Source: Verrucomicrobiaceae bacterium UBA1938
GTDB lineage: Bacteria; Verrucomicrobiota; Verrucomicrobiia; Verrucomicrobiales; Verrucomicrobiaceae
Length of the DNA stretch: 64,000 nucleotides
Direction: 5' to 3'
Assembly (NCBI GenBank): GCA_002336895.1
Contig: DDFC01000032.1
Coordinates: 124,001-188,000 of the forward strand
Part shown: positions 22,764-32,861 of the stretch, piece after piece
Layout: every line of letters starts with the position of its first letter
Numbering within the stretch: the first letter of the stretch is position 1
Position numbers and translations under genes: made by a program
Notes under the pieces: model-generated
What the model was told of the DNA's origin: nothing
Databases searched by the model: none
The model's input: only the letters and a program-made list of their open reading frames with translations

Positions 22764-25700
22764 ATGCTGCCTCGTATCCTAACCACGTTCGCCCTTGCCC
22801 TTCTGCTAAACACAGCCAGTGCCGCCCCCCAGTGGATCTGGCTGTCCAAGAATGGCGACAAAGACCCCCAGGTCACCTTCCGCTACCGCTTTGAGGTGCC
22901 GCATAATGCGCACTTTGCCACCCTGGAGCTGACCTGCGACAACGGCGCAGACGCCATCCTCAATGGCAAAAAGATTCTCACCAACCCGGACTGGCAGGAA
23001 CCCACCAAGGCCGACATCAGCAAGGACATCAAGCGCGGAGAGCAGAACGAAATCATCGTCAATGCCCGCAACAAAGGCGGTGTCGCGGCCCTCATCGCAC
23101 GCCTGACCATCAAGCTGCCCAACAATCAGGAGAAAGTCCTCGTTGAAACCAATGACAAGTGGGAGGCCACCAAGACCGGCACGGAAGCCTGGCAGCCCGC
23201 CCTCGTGATCAACGACTACGGCAAAGGCCCTTGGGGACTCGCCCTCGACGGCAAATCCAGAGGTGGCAACAGCGGCCCCGCCGAGAGCATCGCCGCCAGC
23301 GAGATCACCGTCCCCAAAGGCTTCAAGGTGGAAAAGCTCTACAACGTGCCCAAGGACCAGGAGGGCTCCTGGGTCGCGCTAACCGTGGATCCGAAAGGCC
23401 GCCTCATCGCCTGCGACCAGTACGGCAGCATTTACCGTATGAGCCTGCCCGCCGTCGGCAAGACTGAAAACCTCAAGCCCGAAAAGCTCTCCGTCCAGCT
23501 CGGCAAGGCCCACGGCCTCCTCGCCGCCTTCGACAGCCTCTATGTCATGGTCAACGAAGACGGCAAAAACAACGGCCTCTACCGCCTGCAGGACACGGAC
23601 AAAAACGACCAATACGACAAGATCACCAAGCTGCAAACCATGGCCGGCGGCGGAGAGCACGGCCTGCACAGCATGGTGGTGAGCCCGGATGGCAAACGCA
23701 TCTTCTTCAACTGTGGCAACCATACCAAGCTGCCCGAAGGCCTCACCGACAGCCGCCCTGCCAAGATCTGGAGCGAGGACCACATCCTCCCACGCCTGTG
23801 GGACGCCAACGGCCACGCGCGCGGCATTCTCGCCCCCGGCGGCTACATCTGCAGCATGAACCCCGACGGCAGCGGCCTGGAGCTCTTCTGCTACGGCTTC
23901 CGCAATGAGTTCGACATCTGCTTCAACGACCAGGGACAGCTCTTCACCTATGACGCGGACATGGAGTGGGACATCGGCTCCCCCTGGTATCGCCCCACCC
24001 GCGTGAACCACTGCGTCAGCGGCGCGGACTACGGCTGGCGCAGCGGCAGCGGCAAGTGGCCGAACTATTACCCCGACTCCCTCCCCACCACGCTGGACAT
24101 CGGCCCCGGCAGCCCCACCGGCGTCGTCGCAGGTACCGGCGCGAAATTCCCCGCCAAATACCAGCACGCCATCTTCATCAACGACTGGACCTACGGCACC
24201 ATGTGGGCCATCAACCTTGAGGCCAAAGGCGCCAGCTACGCAGCCACCAAGGAGGAGTTCGTCTTCGGCAAACCCCTCCCGCTCACGGATGTCGTCATTC
24301 ACCCTCAGGACGGCGCCATGTACTTCGCCGTGGGTGGCCGCAAAACCCAGTCTGGCGTCTATCGCGTGACCTATGTGGGAGATGAATCCACCGCTCCCGT
24401 CAAAGCCCAGCCTTTGGGTGAGGACTTCACCCTGCGCGCTTCTCTGGAAGCCTACCACACCGGCCAGGTCGATGCCGCCAAGGCGCTGCAGGATGCCTGG
24501 AGCAAGCTCAGCCACAGCGACCGCCACATCCGCTACGCCGCCCGCGTCGCCATCGAAAAACTCCCCGTCGCGCTCTGGCAGGAGAAAGTGTTTAGCGAAA
24601 AGAATCCCGTCGCCTTGATCGAAGGCCTCATCGCCCTCGCGCGTGTCACCGGAGCCAAAACCGGCACCGAAGGTGGCAGACCTGCGGCCAAGCCCACCGG
24701 CACCTCGTCAGAGCCCATCGGCAATGTTTCACCCGAGCACGCCGAACTCGAGGGCCGCATGCTTCTCGCCCTGGGCCAGCTGGCAGGTGCCCAGCTCCCG
24801 CTCGACCAGCAGCTCGCTGCCCTGCGTGCGCTGGAGCTCATCCTGATCCGCCTTGGCAAGCCTGACGCCGATGTCTGCTCCAAGATCGCCACCGCACTCG
24901 ATGTCGTCTATCCCGCCGCAGATCCGTTCGTGAACCGCGAGCTCTGCCAGATCCTCGTCGCCATCGATTCTCCCACCGTCGTCTCCAAGACGCTCGCCCT
25001 GATGGCCACGGCCAAGGACGACTTCCAGGAAGTCACCACCGACGCCGTGCTCAGCCGCAACGACGGCTACGCCAACGCCGCCCGTGCCGCCGCCGGCAGC
25101 CGCCCCAATGCGCAGCAGATCAGCTACATGTTTGCCCTGCGCAACGCCACCGCAGGCTGGACGCCCGAGCACCGCCAGACCTACTTCTCATGGTTCCCCC
25201 ACGCGCGCACCTGGAAGGGCGGCAACAGCTTCAAAGGCTTCATCGAAAACATCCGCAAGGACGCCCTGGCCACCTTTGTGCCGAAGGAAGATTTCGCCGC
25301 GCTCGACACCCTCAGCAACAAGGTCGAAGCCACCACCTCCATCCCCAACTACGTGGCACCCAAGGGCCCCGGCAAAAACTGGACGGTCGATGAAGTCGTG
25401 GCCCTCACCAGCGGCGGACTCAAAAGCCGCGACTTCGCCAATGGCGAGGCCATGTACCGCAGCATCATGTGCGCCACCTGCCATCGCTTCAATGGCGAAG
25501 GCGGAAGCATCGGCCCCGACCTCACCGGCTCCGGAAACCGCTACACCATGCGCGACCTCATGGAGAACATCATCGATCCCAGCAAGGTCATCTCCGACCA
25601 GTATGACAGCCACGAGATCACCAAGAAGGACGGCACCGTCATCGTCGGCCGCATCGTCGTCGAGGAAAACGGCAAGGTCTTCATCATGACCAACCCCTTC

Positions 25701-25874
25701 GCCCCCAACGACCACATGGCCATCAATGAGAGCGACATCGCCAAAAAGGGCACCCGCAAAGTCAGCATGATGCCCCCCGGCCTCATCAACTCCCTCAATC
25801 AGGACGAACTCCTCAACCTCATCGCCTACCTCCTCAGCGGCGGGAATGCGAAGGACAAGGTGTTTCAAAAATAA
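22764..25874 (+). CDS. PVC-type heme-binding beta-propeller/HEAT protein
   Basis: 1036 residues with a signal peptide (MLPRILTTFALALLLNTASA). Order of parts: a galactose-binding-like sandwich (about 20-145, ending GKGPWGLALDGKSRGG), a glucose/sorbosone-dehydrogenase-like propeller (about 175-540, with GEHGLHSMVVSPDGK and FCYGFRNEFDICFNDQGQ), a helical HEAT-like section (about 560-860) and a C-terminal cytochrome c domain with CATCH and GGSIGPDLTGSGNRYTM, matching TIGR02603. Such proteins are found in planctomycetes and verrucomicrobia and are thought to oxidise sugars or alcohols in the periplasm. A terminator follows. Confidence 0.88.
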   Translation: MLPRILTTFALALLLNTASAAPQWIWLSKNGDKDPQVTFRYRFEVPHNAHFATLELTCDNGADAILNGKKILTNPDWQEPTKADISKDIKRGEQNEIIVNARNKGGVAALIARLTIKLPNNQEKVLVETNDKWEATKTGTEAWQPALVINDYGKGPWGLALDGKSRGGNSGPAESIAASEITVPKGFKVEKLYNVPKDQEGSWVALTVDPKGRLIACDQYGSIYRMSLPAVGKTENLKPEKLSVQLGKAHGLLAAFDSLYVMVNEDGKNNGLYRLQDTDKNDQYDKITKLQTMAGGGEHGLHSMVVSPDGKRIFFNCGNHTKLPEGLTDSRPAKIWSEDHILPRLWDANGHARGILAPGGYICSMNPDGSGLELFCYGFRNEFDICFNDQGQLFTYDADMEWDIGSPWYRPTRVNHCVSGADYGWRSGSGKWPNYYPDSLPTTLDIGPGSPTGVVAGTGAKFPAKYQHAIFINDWTYGTMWAINLEAKGASYAATKEEFVFGKPLPLTDVVIHPQDGAMYFAVGGRKTQSGVYRVTYVGDESTAPVKAQPLGEDFTLRASLEAYHTGQVDAAKALQDAWSKLSHSDRHIRYAARVAIEKLPVALWQEKVFSEKNPVALIEGLIALARVTGAKTGTEGGRPAAKPTGTSSEPIGNVSPEHAELEGRMLLALGQLAGAQLPLDQQLAALRALELILIRLGKPDADVCSKIATALDVVYPAADPFVNRELCQILVAIDSPTVVSKTLALMATAKDDFQEVTTDAVLSRNDGYANAARAAAGSRPNAQQISYMFALRNATAGWTPEHRQTYFSWFPHARTWKGGNSFKGFIENIRKDALATFVPKEDFAALDTLSNKVEATTSIPNYVAPKGPGKNWTVDEVVALTSGGLKSRDFANGEAMYRSIMCATCHRFNGEGGSIGPDLTGSGNRYTMRDLMENIIDPSKVISDQYDSHEITKKDGTVIVGRIVVEENGKVFIMTNPFAPNDHMAINESDIAKKGTRKVSMMPPGLINSLNQDELLNLIAYLLSGGNAKDKVFQK

Positions 25875-25900
25875 GCTCGCTGGGAATTGATTGTTTGCTT

Positions 25901-25934
25901 AGAGGGGCGGCATATTAGCCGCTCCTCTTTTTTT
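25901..25934 (+). terminator. Intrinsic terminator after the heme protein gene
   Basis: AGAGG-G-GCGGC pairs with GCCGC-T-CCTCT around ATATTA, followed by seven T residues. It lies 26 bases after the stop at 25874. Confidence 0.88.
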
Positions 25935-25977
25935 CATCCAAAAAAGGAGGCGCTGCCACAAAAAAGCCCTCCCAACC

Positions 25978-27888
25978 ATGCAGATCTTTTTTTCCCAAGG
26001 TGTCGCCGTTCTCTGTTCTCAAGTCCCCGGCCTGGCATCTTTGCGCCACCTCCTGGAACGCCATGGCTACACCATCACAGCCGATGAAGACACCTCCGAA
26101 TGGCCGGAAATGCAAGGCGCGGGCTTTACGCTGAAGACCGATTTCGAAAGCGGTGCCGCCTGTCAGGTGGACATCTGTGAGTTCCTCTGGCCCGATGACA
26201 TGGGTGCCACTGGTGAACCCACGCTGCTGACGTCCGCTCATGCGCTGGGGGCCTTTGGTCCATTCGTTCATCCAGGAGCTTTTGCTCGGGCACTTCAGGC
26301 TCCCGGATACCAAAGCGTAGCAGCCTCGGCATCTGGGCACAGTTCATTCGTCCGCTTTCGCATCAGTAATTTGATCCCCGCCACGGGTGAAGTGCCAGAG
26401 GCGCAATTCGCCAACATCGAAAATGCCAACTCTGCCGAAGAGCATCTGTTCCTTCTCAGGGCAGCGGCTTCACTCGTGGACATGCCCGAGGCTCTGGCCT
26501 ACTTCAATCCCGGAAGCGAATTGCTTCTGCCGCTGGATGGCCTGGGGGCTTTGCTCGCCGGTGCTGTGGAGCAAAAGACCTTTCCGGTGGAAGCTGTCTG
26601 CCGAGTGCGTGGCTGCCCAGTGGATGCAAACTGGTCCTTCATCGACTGCCTGGGTATGGAACAGTTGGGCCGTCGGGACCATGAATTCGCCTGGCCTGGG
26701 AATGAACTCGATCGCAATGAACAAATTGACTTCCTTCTCAGCTTAATGCGGTATGAGTTAAGCAGTGGAGCAGCGATGTCTGGTGGACATACCACGGACG
26801 GACCGCAGAACATATTATGGCGCGCTGAAGAACGTGACTCCTCCTGCATGATGCCCTCACGCAGAGTTTTGCACTGGACGATGGACAACTCGCCACCGGA
26901 GCCTGAACAGCTCAAGGCGCAGACCTCAGAACCAGACAGCAGCAGTGTGGAGGATCAACTTTCTCCTCAAAGCCGGGAAGTTCTTGCCAAACTGGAAGCG
27001 TGGCAGCAACAAAAGGAAGCAATCCGCCTGCGTGCAGTCCAATGGCTCTTATCCCCGGAGTTCAAAACTGTATACTACGACGACGCCCACGTCCCGCAGG
27101 CAGTGAAACATGATCTCGAACGCGAACTGTCGAAAAAGGAAGCCGCTGAAACTTGGCGAAAAATCCAATTTTTAGGACAACAGACACCACAGCTGTGGTC
27201 TCAATATCAGCAGTTGGCCTCTCAAGGCCAGGTTTGGTACCTGTCTTCAATGATGACCAACCCTAATTTCGAGCAGAATCCAAATTCATTACTTCCCTGC
27301 GGAGTCATTGCAGCAGTGAAGCAGTCCAGCTTGGACATCATGATTGCAGACGCATACGCGGAGATTGCCTATGAACTGTATGCCGGCCAAGGTGATGCAG
27401 CCCAATATCCCATCACAGCGCGCCTCATGTCTGATGACAGCTACAAAATGTTTCAGCGTGAATCATTCCCGCTGGACGAAACGCGGGGCTACCACCTCAT
27501 GCTGCTCAGTGTGCTCATGAAAAAGACTTGGATGCCTCCTGCCGACGTGCCGTTCGTCCCGTTCCTGGCAATGCCAGGCCCTCAGGGAGCCATATTCCAG
27601 ATCCCCTGGCACATCGTTGCCGGAACCCCTGCCATTCCAGGATCAATGAGCCCGGGCCGTTTTGCCGGAGCCGGGGAGCCGGATCGTGCGGAAGGTCAGG
27701 TGGCCGCAGAACAAAAATCAAAACGCTTCGGCTGCTGGAACGTCATCAGTCTCATCATCTGGGCGGTATTTTTGACCGGCATTTTGGGAGGCATCTTTCT
27801 GGCAATTTTTGACAAGCCTGCCCGCGATAAAAAAAGCCCGTCAAATCCAAAGAAAAACGCGCCAGCAGAGCATTCAAAACCTCAATAA
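25978..27888 (+). CDS. DUF4261-like protein with C-terminal membrane anchor
   Basis: 636 residues, no signal peptide. The first ~290 residues (VAVLCSQVPGLASLRHLLE, AHALGAFGPFVHPGAFARAL, GSELLLPLDGLGALL) resemble DUF4261-type proteins; I am not certain of the family. The middle (330-540) is helical without known motifs. A single membrane segment (VISLIIWAVFLTGILGGIFL) near residue 600 is followed by a basic, Pro/Lys-rich tail, giving a C-tail-anchored protein facing the cytoplasm. Lower GC than neighbours in parts. Function unknown. Confidence 0.55.
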   Translation: MQIFFSQGVAVLCSQVPGLASLRHLLERHGYTITADEDTSEWPEMQGAGFTLKTDFESGAACQVDICEFLWPDDMGATGEPTLLTSAHALGAFGPFVHPGAFARALQAPGYQSVAASASGHSSFVRFRISNLIPATGEVPEAQFANIENANSAEEHLFLLRAAASLVDMPEALAYFNPGSELLLPLDGLGALLAGAVEQKTFPVEAVCRVRGCPVDANWSFIDCLGMEQLGRRDHEFAWPGNELDRNEQIDFLLSLMRYELSSGAAMSGGHTTDGPQNILWRAEERDSSCMMPSRRVLHWTMDNSPPEPEQLKAQTSEPDSSSVEDQLSPQSREVLAKLEAWQQQKEAIRLRAVQWLLSPEFKTVYYDDAHVPQAVKHDLERELSKKEAAETWRKIQFLGQQTPQLWSQYQQLASQGQVWYLSSMMTNPNFEQNPNSLLPCGVIAAVKQSSLDIMIADAYAEIAYELYAGQGDAAQYPITARLMSDDSYKMFQRESFPLDETRGYHLMLLSVLMKKTWMPPADVPFVPFLAMPGPQGAIFQIPWHIVAGTPAIPGSMSPGRFAGAGEPDRAEGQVAAEQKSKRFGCWNVISLIIWAVFLTGILGGIFLAIFDKPARDKKSPSNPKKNAPAEHSKPQ

Positions 27889-27896
27889 TTTGCCTT

Positions 27897-28697
27897 ATGC
27901 GTCACCTCTTCCTCACCCTTCCCCTCTTCGCCACCCTCGCCTCAGCCGCCGAGCCCGCCAAACTACCCGCCCCCCCAAAAGAAAAGCCCTTCACCCCAGG
28001 CGGCATCTACCGCGAGGGCGACATGCAACGCCCACGCCCCACGGTCATCACCCCACCGACCGCCACCACGGCTCCCAGCGATGCCGTCGTGCTCTTTGAC
28101 GGCAAAGATCTCTCAAAGTTCATCCGCAAGCCGCGCAAAGGCGATCCGGACCAGAGCGACGTCCCCAATTGGAAAATCGAAAACGGCTACGCCGAAATCA
28201 AACCAAAGGGTGGTGACATCGAAATCCGCGAAAAATTCGGCTCCTGCCAGATCCACCTTGAATGGGCCACGCCTGCCGAGGTGGTGGGAAAAAGCCAGGG
28301 CCGGGGAAACAGCGGCGTGCTCATCCATGGCTGGGGCGAGGTGCAGGTGCTCGACTCCTATGAAAACGACACCTACCCCGACGGCCAGGCCGGTGCCATC
28401 TACCACAACTACCCGCCGCTGGTAAACGCCTGCCGCAAACCCGGCGAGTGGCAGAGCTACGACATCATCTGCGAATGCGCGAAGCTGGATGACAAAGGCG
28501 GCGTGGTGCAGCCCGCGCGCATCACCGTGCTGCAAAACGGCATCATCGTGCAGCACGCCGCACCGCTGGAAACCAGGATGCAGGAGGTCGTCTTCGCCCT
28601 GCAGGATCACCACAACCCCACCCGCTACCGCAACATCTGGGTGCGTCCCCTGCACCGCTATGATGAGAATGTGAAGAAGGACGAAGCTGCAAAGTAA
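27897..28697 (+). CDS. Secreted DUF1080 protein (3-keto-glycoside hydrolase-like)
   Basis: 266 residues with a signal peptide (MRHLFLTLPLFATLASA) and a proline-rich linker. The DUF1080 core is typical: VVLFDGKDLSKF, WKIENGYAEIKPKGGDIE, GRGNSGVLIHGWGEVQVLDS, GAIYHNYPPL, WQSYDIICE and the final IWVRPL. The family includes 3-keto-glucoside-type hydrolases and carbohydrate-binding proteins in PVC bacteria. It follows the DUF4261-like gene by 8 bases. Confidence 0.85.
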   Translation: MRHLFLTLPLFATLASAAEPAKLPAPPKEKPFTPGGIYREGDMQRPRPTVITPPTATTAPSDAVVLFDGKDLSKFIRKPRKGDPDQSDVPNWKIENGYAEIKPKGGDIEIREKFGSCQIHLEWATPAEVVGKSQGRGNSGVLIHGWGEVQVLDSYENDTYPDGQAGAIYHNYPPLVNACRKPGEWQSYDIICECAKLDDKGGVVQPARITVLQNGIIVQHAAPLETRMQEVVFALQDHHNPTRYRNIWVRPLHRYDENVKKDEAAK

Positions 28698-28746
28698 CGG
28701 GAGCCGGTGGCTTGCAGATTAACGCAGCCCAAGGCTGCTCAGGATA

Positions 28747-28888
28747 GTGGTCCGCACAGTCCTCTGTGCGGCGCTCCGCCATCCCCCCCAGCCCCATGCA
28801 AGGCTGACAGCATTTACTCTTTGGCAGCTTTTTCTGAGAAGTGAATCAGGAGACTCTTGCACGCCGCACAGAGGACTGTGCGGACCAC
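28747..28888. repeat. Dispersed 142-bp element with inverted-repeat ends, copy 1
   Basis: Starts GTGGTCCGCACAGTCC and ends with the inverse, GGACTGTGCGGACCAC. It has internal TGTGCGGCGCTCCGC and GAAGTGAATCAGGAGACTCT. A near-identical layout is present at 49714-49853. It is non-coding and lies between convergent genes. Likely a MITE-like or REP-type element. Confidence 0.8.
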
Positions 28889-28950
28889 TTTGCTGCCCCC
28901 CCCCTCTCGATGCCTGGCGGAGTATTTCTCCAAGGGCGATGAGGCATGCT

Positions 28951-30390
28951 CTACTTCTTCGCCACGGCGGGCTTGCGCTGTTTCTCCGTCACCATCTTGT
29001 GAGTCTCCTCGCCGATCCAGATGTCGGTGCAGACGGAGGGCTTGCCGGGCAGTTCGGCGGTGCGGTTGAAGAGCAGCGCATCACCCTCTTTCAGATCCGC
29101 CAGTTTCACCTGCTGGTCCGCCTTCCACACGCGGGTGGCGTCATTCACCTGAAGGATGCGGCTGCCGATGTCCTGCGGGCGCTGCATGTCGCCGTTGTAG
29201 TCCTTCACCAGCGGCAGTTGCAAGGCGACGTGGATGCGGTCCCCGTGAATGGCGGTGACACGTGCGGTGATGGCATTGGCGCTGGCGTGGCTGAAGTCAT
29301 CGCTGATGAAGCTGACCCTGGTGAAGGCCCCCTTCTCATCCTGGAAGAGATGAAAGCGGTAGCGCTGGCCGGTAGGCAGCTGGGCGAACTGAGGATCGGC
29401 TCCGAGGAGCTTGAGGGTGTGGTGCTTGATCAGGGTGAAGTTCACGGGCTCGCCGGTCAGTTCCGTGAGGAACTGGCCGCTGCCAGTCTTCGCATCCGCC
29501 TGCACGAGCTGCCCAGACACCACATGCTCTGAGAATGGCGGTGGCTTCACGTCATCCTTGAGCTGATACCACGGCAGGTTCGCATTGCTGTAGTCCGTGC
29601 GGAAAGGAAACTGCTCCGGGTAATCCCGGGCCACGTTTTCCACCAGCTCCTGGTCCAGCATGCGGCCAAAGCCATAGCCCATCAGGCTCTCGCCATAGAG
29701 CTGATCCTGCACTTTCCAGCCACCAAGAAAAACGCGCACAATCCGGCCCCGGCGGAAACCTTCGAGCATGTTGCTCACCTTCAGCGTCACCTGCACACCG
29801 CTGCTGCCGAAGTACTCCGTGGGCACCTTGTTCACTTCCGTGATGGAGCTTCCCTCCCCGTCCACGCCCGGATTCCAAGTGCGCAGGTCTTCGTCGGCCA
29901 CGCAGAGCTTGCCACCTTTGCCCACGGCCAGCAGTTCGCCATAGGCCGCCCGAAAGGCAGCCGGGTCTCCGCTGAAAAAAGTCACCGTGACCGTGTTTCC
30001 CTGCGTCTTGTCGATCCAGCCTGCCACGCCGCGTTTCTCAGTAAACTCACGAAACCTCTTCAACTGCGCCACATCGGCTGGCTGGCCGTCATCCGTGGTC
30101 ACGAGCTGTGTCGGCTGGCCTGCGGCATCCGGCAGCAGGAGAAAGGTCATCTTCGTCCCCAGCGGCACCTCGCGCAGATCTGCCTCGACACCTTTGTATT
30201 TCATGATCGCATACGGCGGCATGGCGAAAGGCATCAGCTTGCCATCATCCGCCCTGAACTCTCCTTTGCGGAGAATGAAGTCCACATTGACCAGCTCGCC
30301 ATGGATGCGCCTGGCATCATTGAGCGATGGAAACTCCATCGCATGAGTCAGCAAGGAGGAGGCAAGAAGCAGGGAGCAGAAAAGTCGCAT
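28951..30390 (-). CDS. Secreted protein of unknown function
   Basis: About 479 residues from the ATG at 30390, which gives a signal peptide (MRLFCSLLLASSLLTHA). I do not recognise a family. The sequence alternates beta-rich segments of about 70 residues (VDFILRKGEFRADDGKLMPF, TLKVSNMLEGFRRGRIVRVF, NAITARVTAIHGDRIHVALQ), suggesting repeated small barrels. A basic tail (TEKQRKPAVAKK) ends the protein. It lies 20 bases downstream of the leucine-rich-repeat gene and may share its transcript. Confidence 0.65.
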   Translation of the reverse strand: MRLFCSLLLASSLLTHAMEFPSLNDARRIHGELVNVDFILRKGEFRADDGKLMPFAMPPYAIMKYKGVEADLREVPLGTKMTFLLLPDAAGQPTQLVTTDDGQPADVAQLKRFREFTEKRGVAGWIDKTQGNTVTVTFFSGDPAAFRAAYGELLAVGKGGKLCVADEDLRTWNPGVDGEGSSITEVNKVPTEYFGSSGVQVTLKVSNMLEGFRRGRIVRVFLGGWKVQDQLYGESLMGYGFGRMLDQELVENVARDYPEQFPFRTDYSNANLPWYQLKDDVKPPPFSEHVVSGQLVQADAKTGSGQFLTELTGEPVNFTLIKHHTLKLLGADPQFAQLPTGQRYRFHLFQDEKGAFTRVSFISDDFSHASANAITARVTAIHGDRIHVALQLPLVKDYNGDMQRPQDIGSRILQVNDATRVWKADQQVKLADLKEGDALLFNRTAELPGKPSVCTDIWIGEETHKMVTEKQRKPAVAKK

Positions 30391-30410
30391 GAGGTTTCGG
30401 TTAAATCGGA

Positions 30411-31412
30411 TCACTGAAATTTCACCGCCACCTTTGGCAGCAGCGCCTTGATCTTGGCCTGTGTCTCCGCCGGATAGCCTTTCTGGCGGTCGATGATTTT
30501 CAGTTCCTTGAGAAAGCTGAAGCCTTGCAGCAGCGGCAGGCGCTCGTCGGGCATGGCCGGACTGCCGAGTTCGAGGGATTCGAGTTGCGTCATCGTCGCC
30601 AGCACCTTCAAATCATCATCCGTAGTGGTCTTGCAATTGGTCAGCGTCAGGCGCTTCAGCGTCTTGATTTCTTTGATGATCGGCAGCGACTCCGATTTGT
30701 CGAACCCCTCGCCCAGTTGCAGGTAATCAAGCGGCAGCGCCGTGATGCTCTTCAACGCCGCAGGCGTGGCATGCGCCCCCAGCTCCAGCCCCTTCAGCTT
30801 CGTCAGCTTGGCCAGATGCGGCGCGCCGGCATCCGTAAACTTCGCATGCGCCAGGCTGATGCTTTCCAGATTCGGCAGATGCTCGCACAGCTCCTTCAGC
30901 CCTTCATCATCAATGCTGCTGCCACGGTGGCTCACCTTCACCAGCTTGGTAAAACCCTCAAATTTCGCATAGGCGCGTCCGGTGATTTTGGTTCCCACAA
31001 AGGAGAAAGATTCAAGATCCTTCAGCCCTGCCAGCTGCACCATGCCCGCATCCGTCAGCGAGCCATTGTTCGTAAAGCGCAGGCTCTTGAGCTTCGTTAG
31101 CTTCGCGATGTTTGGCATCCACTCATCATTAAACTTGGTGGAGATGACATTCAGCGACTCCAGCGTGCTGATGTGCCCCAGATGCTCAAAGAAGGCCGCG
31201 TCATACGGATCCTCCTTGCGGTGGTCATGCGGACCGGTGTTCGGCACAGCCAGATCCACCAGCTTCAGGCTCTGCCCGTCCTCGGTCTTTTCGACCTTGC
31301 CCTTGGCCCCTTCCACAATCTTGGCAACGGCTTCGGCATGCGGATCCATCGCAAGGGCGGAAACGCCGGAGGCGATAACAAATAGGCTGATCAATGACAG
31401 GGTTGGTTTCAT
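30411..31412 (-). CDS. Secreted leucine-rich-repeat protein
   Basis: 333 residues from the ATG at 31412 with a signal peptide (MKPTLSLISLFVIASGVSAL). It holds about eight LRR units of the GALA/cysteine-containing type seen in PVC bacteria: LTKLKSLRFTNNGSLTDAGM, LAGLKDLESFSFVGTKITG, LPNLESISLAHAKFTDAGAP and ATMTQLESLELGSPAM. Probably a periplasmic or surface binding protein; partner unknown. Confidence 0.82.
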   Translation of the reverse strand: MKPTLSLISLFVIASGVSALAMDPHAEAVAKIVEGAKGKVEKTEDGQSLKLVDLAVPNTGPHDHRKEDPYDAAFFEHLGHISTLESLNVISTKFNDEWMPNIAKLTKLKSLRFTNNGSLTDAGMVQLAGLKDLESFSFVGTKITGRAYAKFEGFTKLVKVSHRGSSIDDEGLKELCEHLPNLESISLAHAKFTDAGAPHLAKLTKLKGLELGAHATPAALKSITALPLDYLQLGEGFDKSESLPIIKEIKTLKRLTLTNCKTTTDDDLKVLATMTQLESLELGSPAMPDERLPLLQGFSFLKELKIIDRQKGYPAETQAKIKALLPKVAVKFQ

Positions 31413-31452
31413 GAAAATGCTTGGTCGGAAGGAATGATGCAGCAGCACAGAA

Positions 31453-32850
31453 TCACACGATCTCACTGACGGGCCCGAGACTGTCCACAAAGGTCTCGGC
31501 GTTGATCTCCATCTTCTGCAGCATGGTCACCAGCACGTTGCTCAGGCGGGCCTTGCCGTCCTTGGGCTTGCCGCACAGGCTGCGCCACTCGTCGTAGCTC
31601 AGGGTGTAGTCCTCTTTCAGGTGCGGACGGTTGTAGTCGATGTGCTGCCCATGCTTCAGGCCCAGGCCTTTGCCACCCGCCAGCAGGATCGGCAGGTTGC
31701 TGTTGCAGTGGCTGTGGCCGTAGCTCATGCCGCTGCCAAAGAGCACCATCGTGCGGTCCAGCAGAGGCTCGTCGCCGTCCTTCACCGCACGCAGCTCATC
31801 CAGGAAATGCGCAAACTGCTGCATGATGAAGGCATCGCTCTTCGCCAGTCGGTCCAGCACCACCGGATCTCCATTATGATGAGACAGATTGTGCCTCGCC
31901 TGCGTGATCTGGATCTCCGGAATCGCCAGCCCGTTGCCCTCGCTGCCGTTCATGTAGGTCACCACGCGCGTCATGTCCGTGCGCAGCGCCAGCACGATGA
32001 TGTCAAACATCGTGCGCCAGTACTCTCCGGCCTGCGCCTTGGGCACATCCCGCTGGAAGGGGGCCGCCATGTTTTTTTCCACCACGGGCTTGGGAATGTC
32101 CAGCCAGGCATCCAGTCGCTCAGTGCGCTTCTCCACATCACGCACAGCGTGCATGTATTCATCCAGCTTGGTGCGGTCATCCGTTCCCAGGGCCAGTCGC
32201 AACGACTTCGCATCATCCAGCACCGAATCCAGCACACTGCGCCGCTTGGTCAGCCGCGCACGCTGCGCCCCGATTCCGCCCGGCTCTTCGCCAAACAGGC
32301 GGTTGAAAATGATCTTCGGATTGTCATCCGCCGGCAGCGGCACCCCATCGCGCGAGAAGGCCAGCGTGTTCGAGTTAAACGGCTGCCCCGTGCCCGTGGA
32401 GATGGAAAGCTCCAGCGAGTTAAATCGCGTCTGCTGCCCCACCACCTCCGCCATCATCTGGTCGCAGGAGATGGTGTTCTCATACTTGCGCCCACCCTGC
32501 GCATCGATCTTCGCCCCCGTCAGCCACGTATCCGCACACACATGCGCCTGCCCCAGTCCGTTCGGATGATGCAGACCGCTGAACACCGTAAAATCCTCCT
32601 GATGTTTCGCCAGCGGCTTCAGCGAAGGAGAAAGCTCATAGCCCCGCCCCGCCTTTGTGCACTGCCACGTCATGCCATTCACTCCATTCGGGATGTAAAC
32701 AAACACACTGCGCCTCGGTTTCGCCGTGGCCGCAGCACTAGCACGCATCGGCACCATCGCATCCAGCAGCGGCAGTGCCATCGTGGTGCCGATGCCACGC
32801 AGAAAATGACGGCGGTTAAGTAGCCAGCGTTGGGATTGGATGTTGCTCAT
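31453..32850 (-). CDS. DUF1552 Tat-exported protein
   Basis: 465 residues from ATG 32850. The N-terminus has a Tat motif (NRRHFLRGIGTTMALPLLDA). The body matches DUF1552: RSVFVYIPNGVNGMTWQCT, FTVFSGLHHPNGLGQAH, SCDQMMAEVVGQQTRF, LVLFGSGMSYGHSHCNSNLPIL and the GKARLSNVLVTML ending. This family is related to the DUF1501/sulfatase-like exported proteins of PVC bacteria, and its gene is normally paired with a DUF1592-type gene, found here at 34136. Function unknown. The pair is separated by one short gene. Confidence 0.9.
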   Translation of the reverse strand: MSNIQSQRWLLNRRHFLRGIGTTMALPLLDAMVPMRASAAATAKPRRSVFVYIPNGVNGMTWQCTKAGRGYELSPSLKPLAKHQEDFTVFSGLHHPNGLGQAHVCADTWLTGAKIDAQGGRKYENTISCDQMMAEVVGQQTRFNSLELSISTGTGQPFNSNTLAFSRDGVPLPADDNPKIIFNRLFGEEPGGIGAQRARLTKRRSVLDSVLDDAKSLRLALGTDDRTKLDEYMHAVRDVEKRTERLDAWLDIPKPVVEKNMAAPFQRDVPKAQAGEYWRTMFDIIVLALRTDMTRVVTYMNGSEGNGLAIPEIQITQARHNLSHHNGDPVVLDRLAKSDAFIMQQFAHFLDELRAVKDGDEPLLDRTMVLFGSGMSYGHSHCNSNLPILLAGGKGLGLKHGQHIDYNRPHLKEDYTLSYDEWRSLCGKPKDGKARLSNVLVTMLQKMEINAETFVDSLGPVSEIV

Positions 32851-32861
32851 GGCGGTTAAGT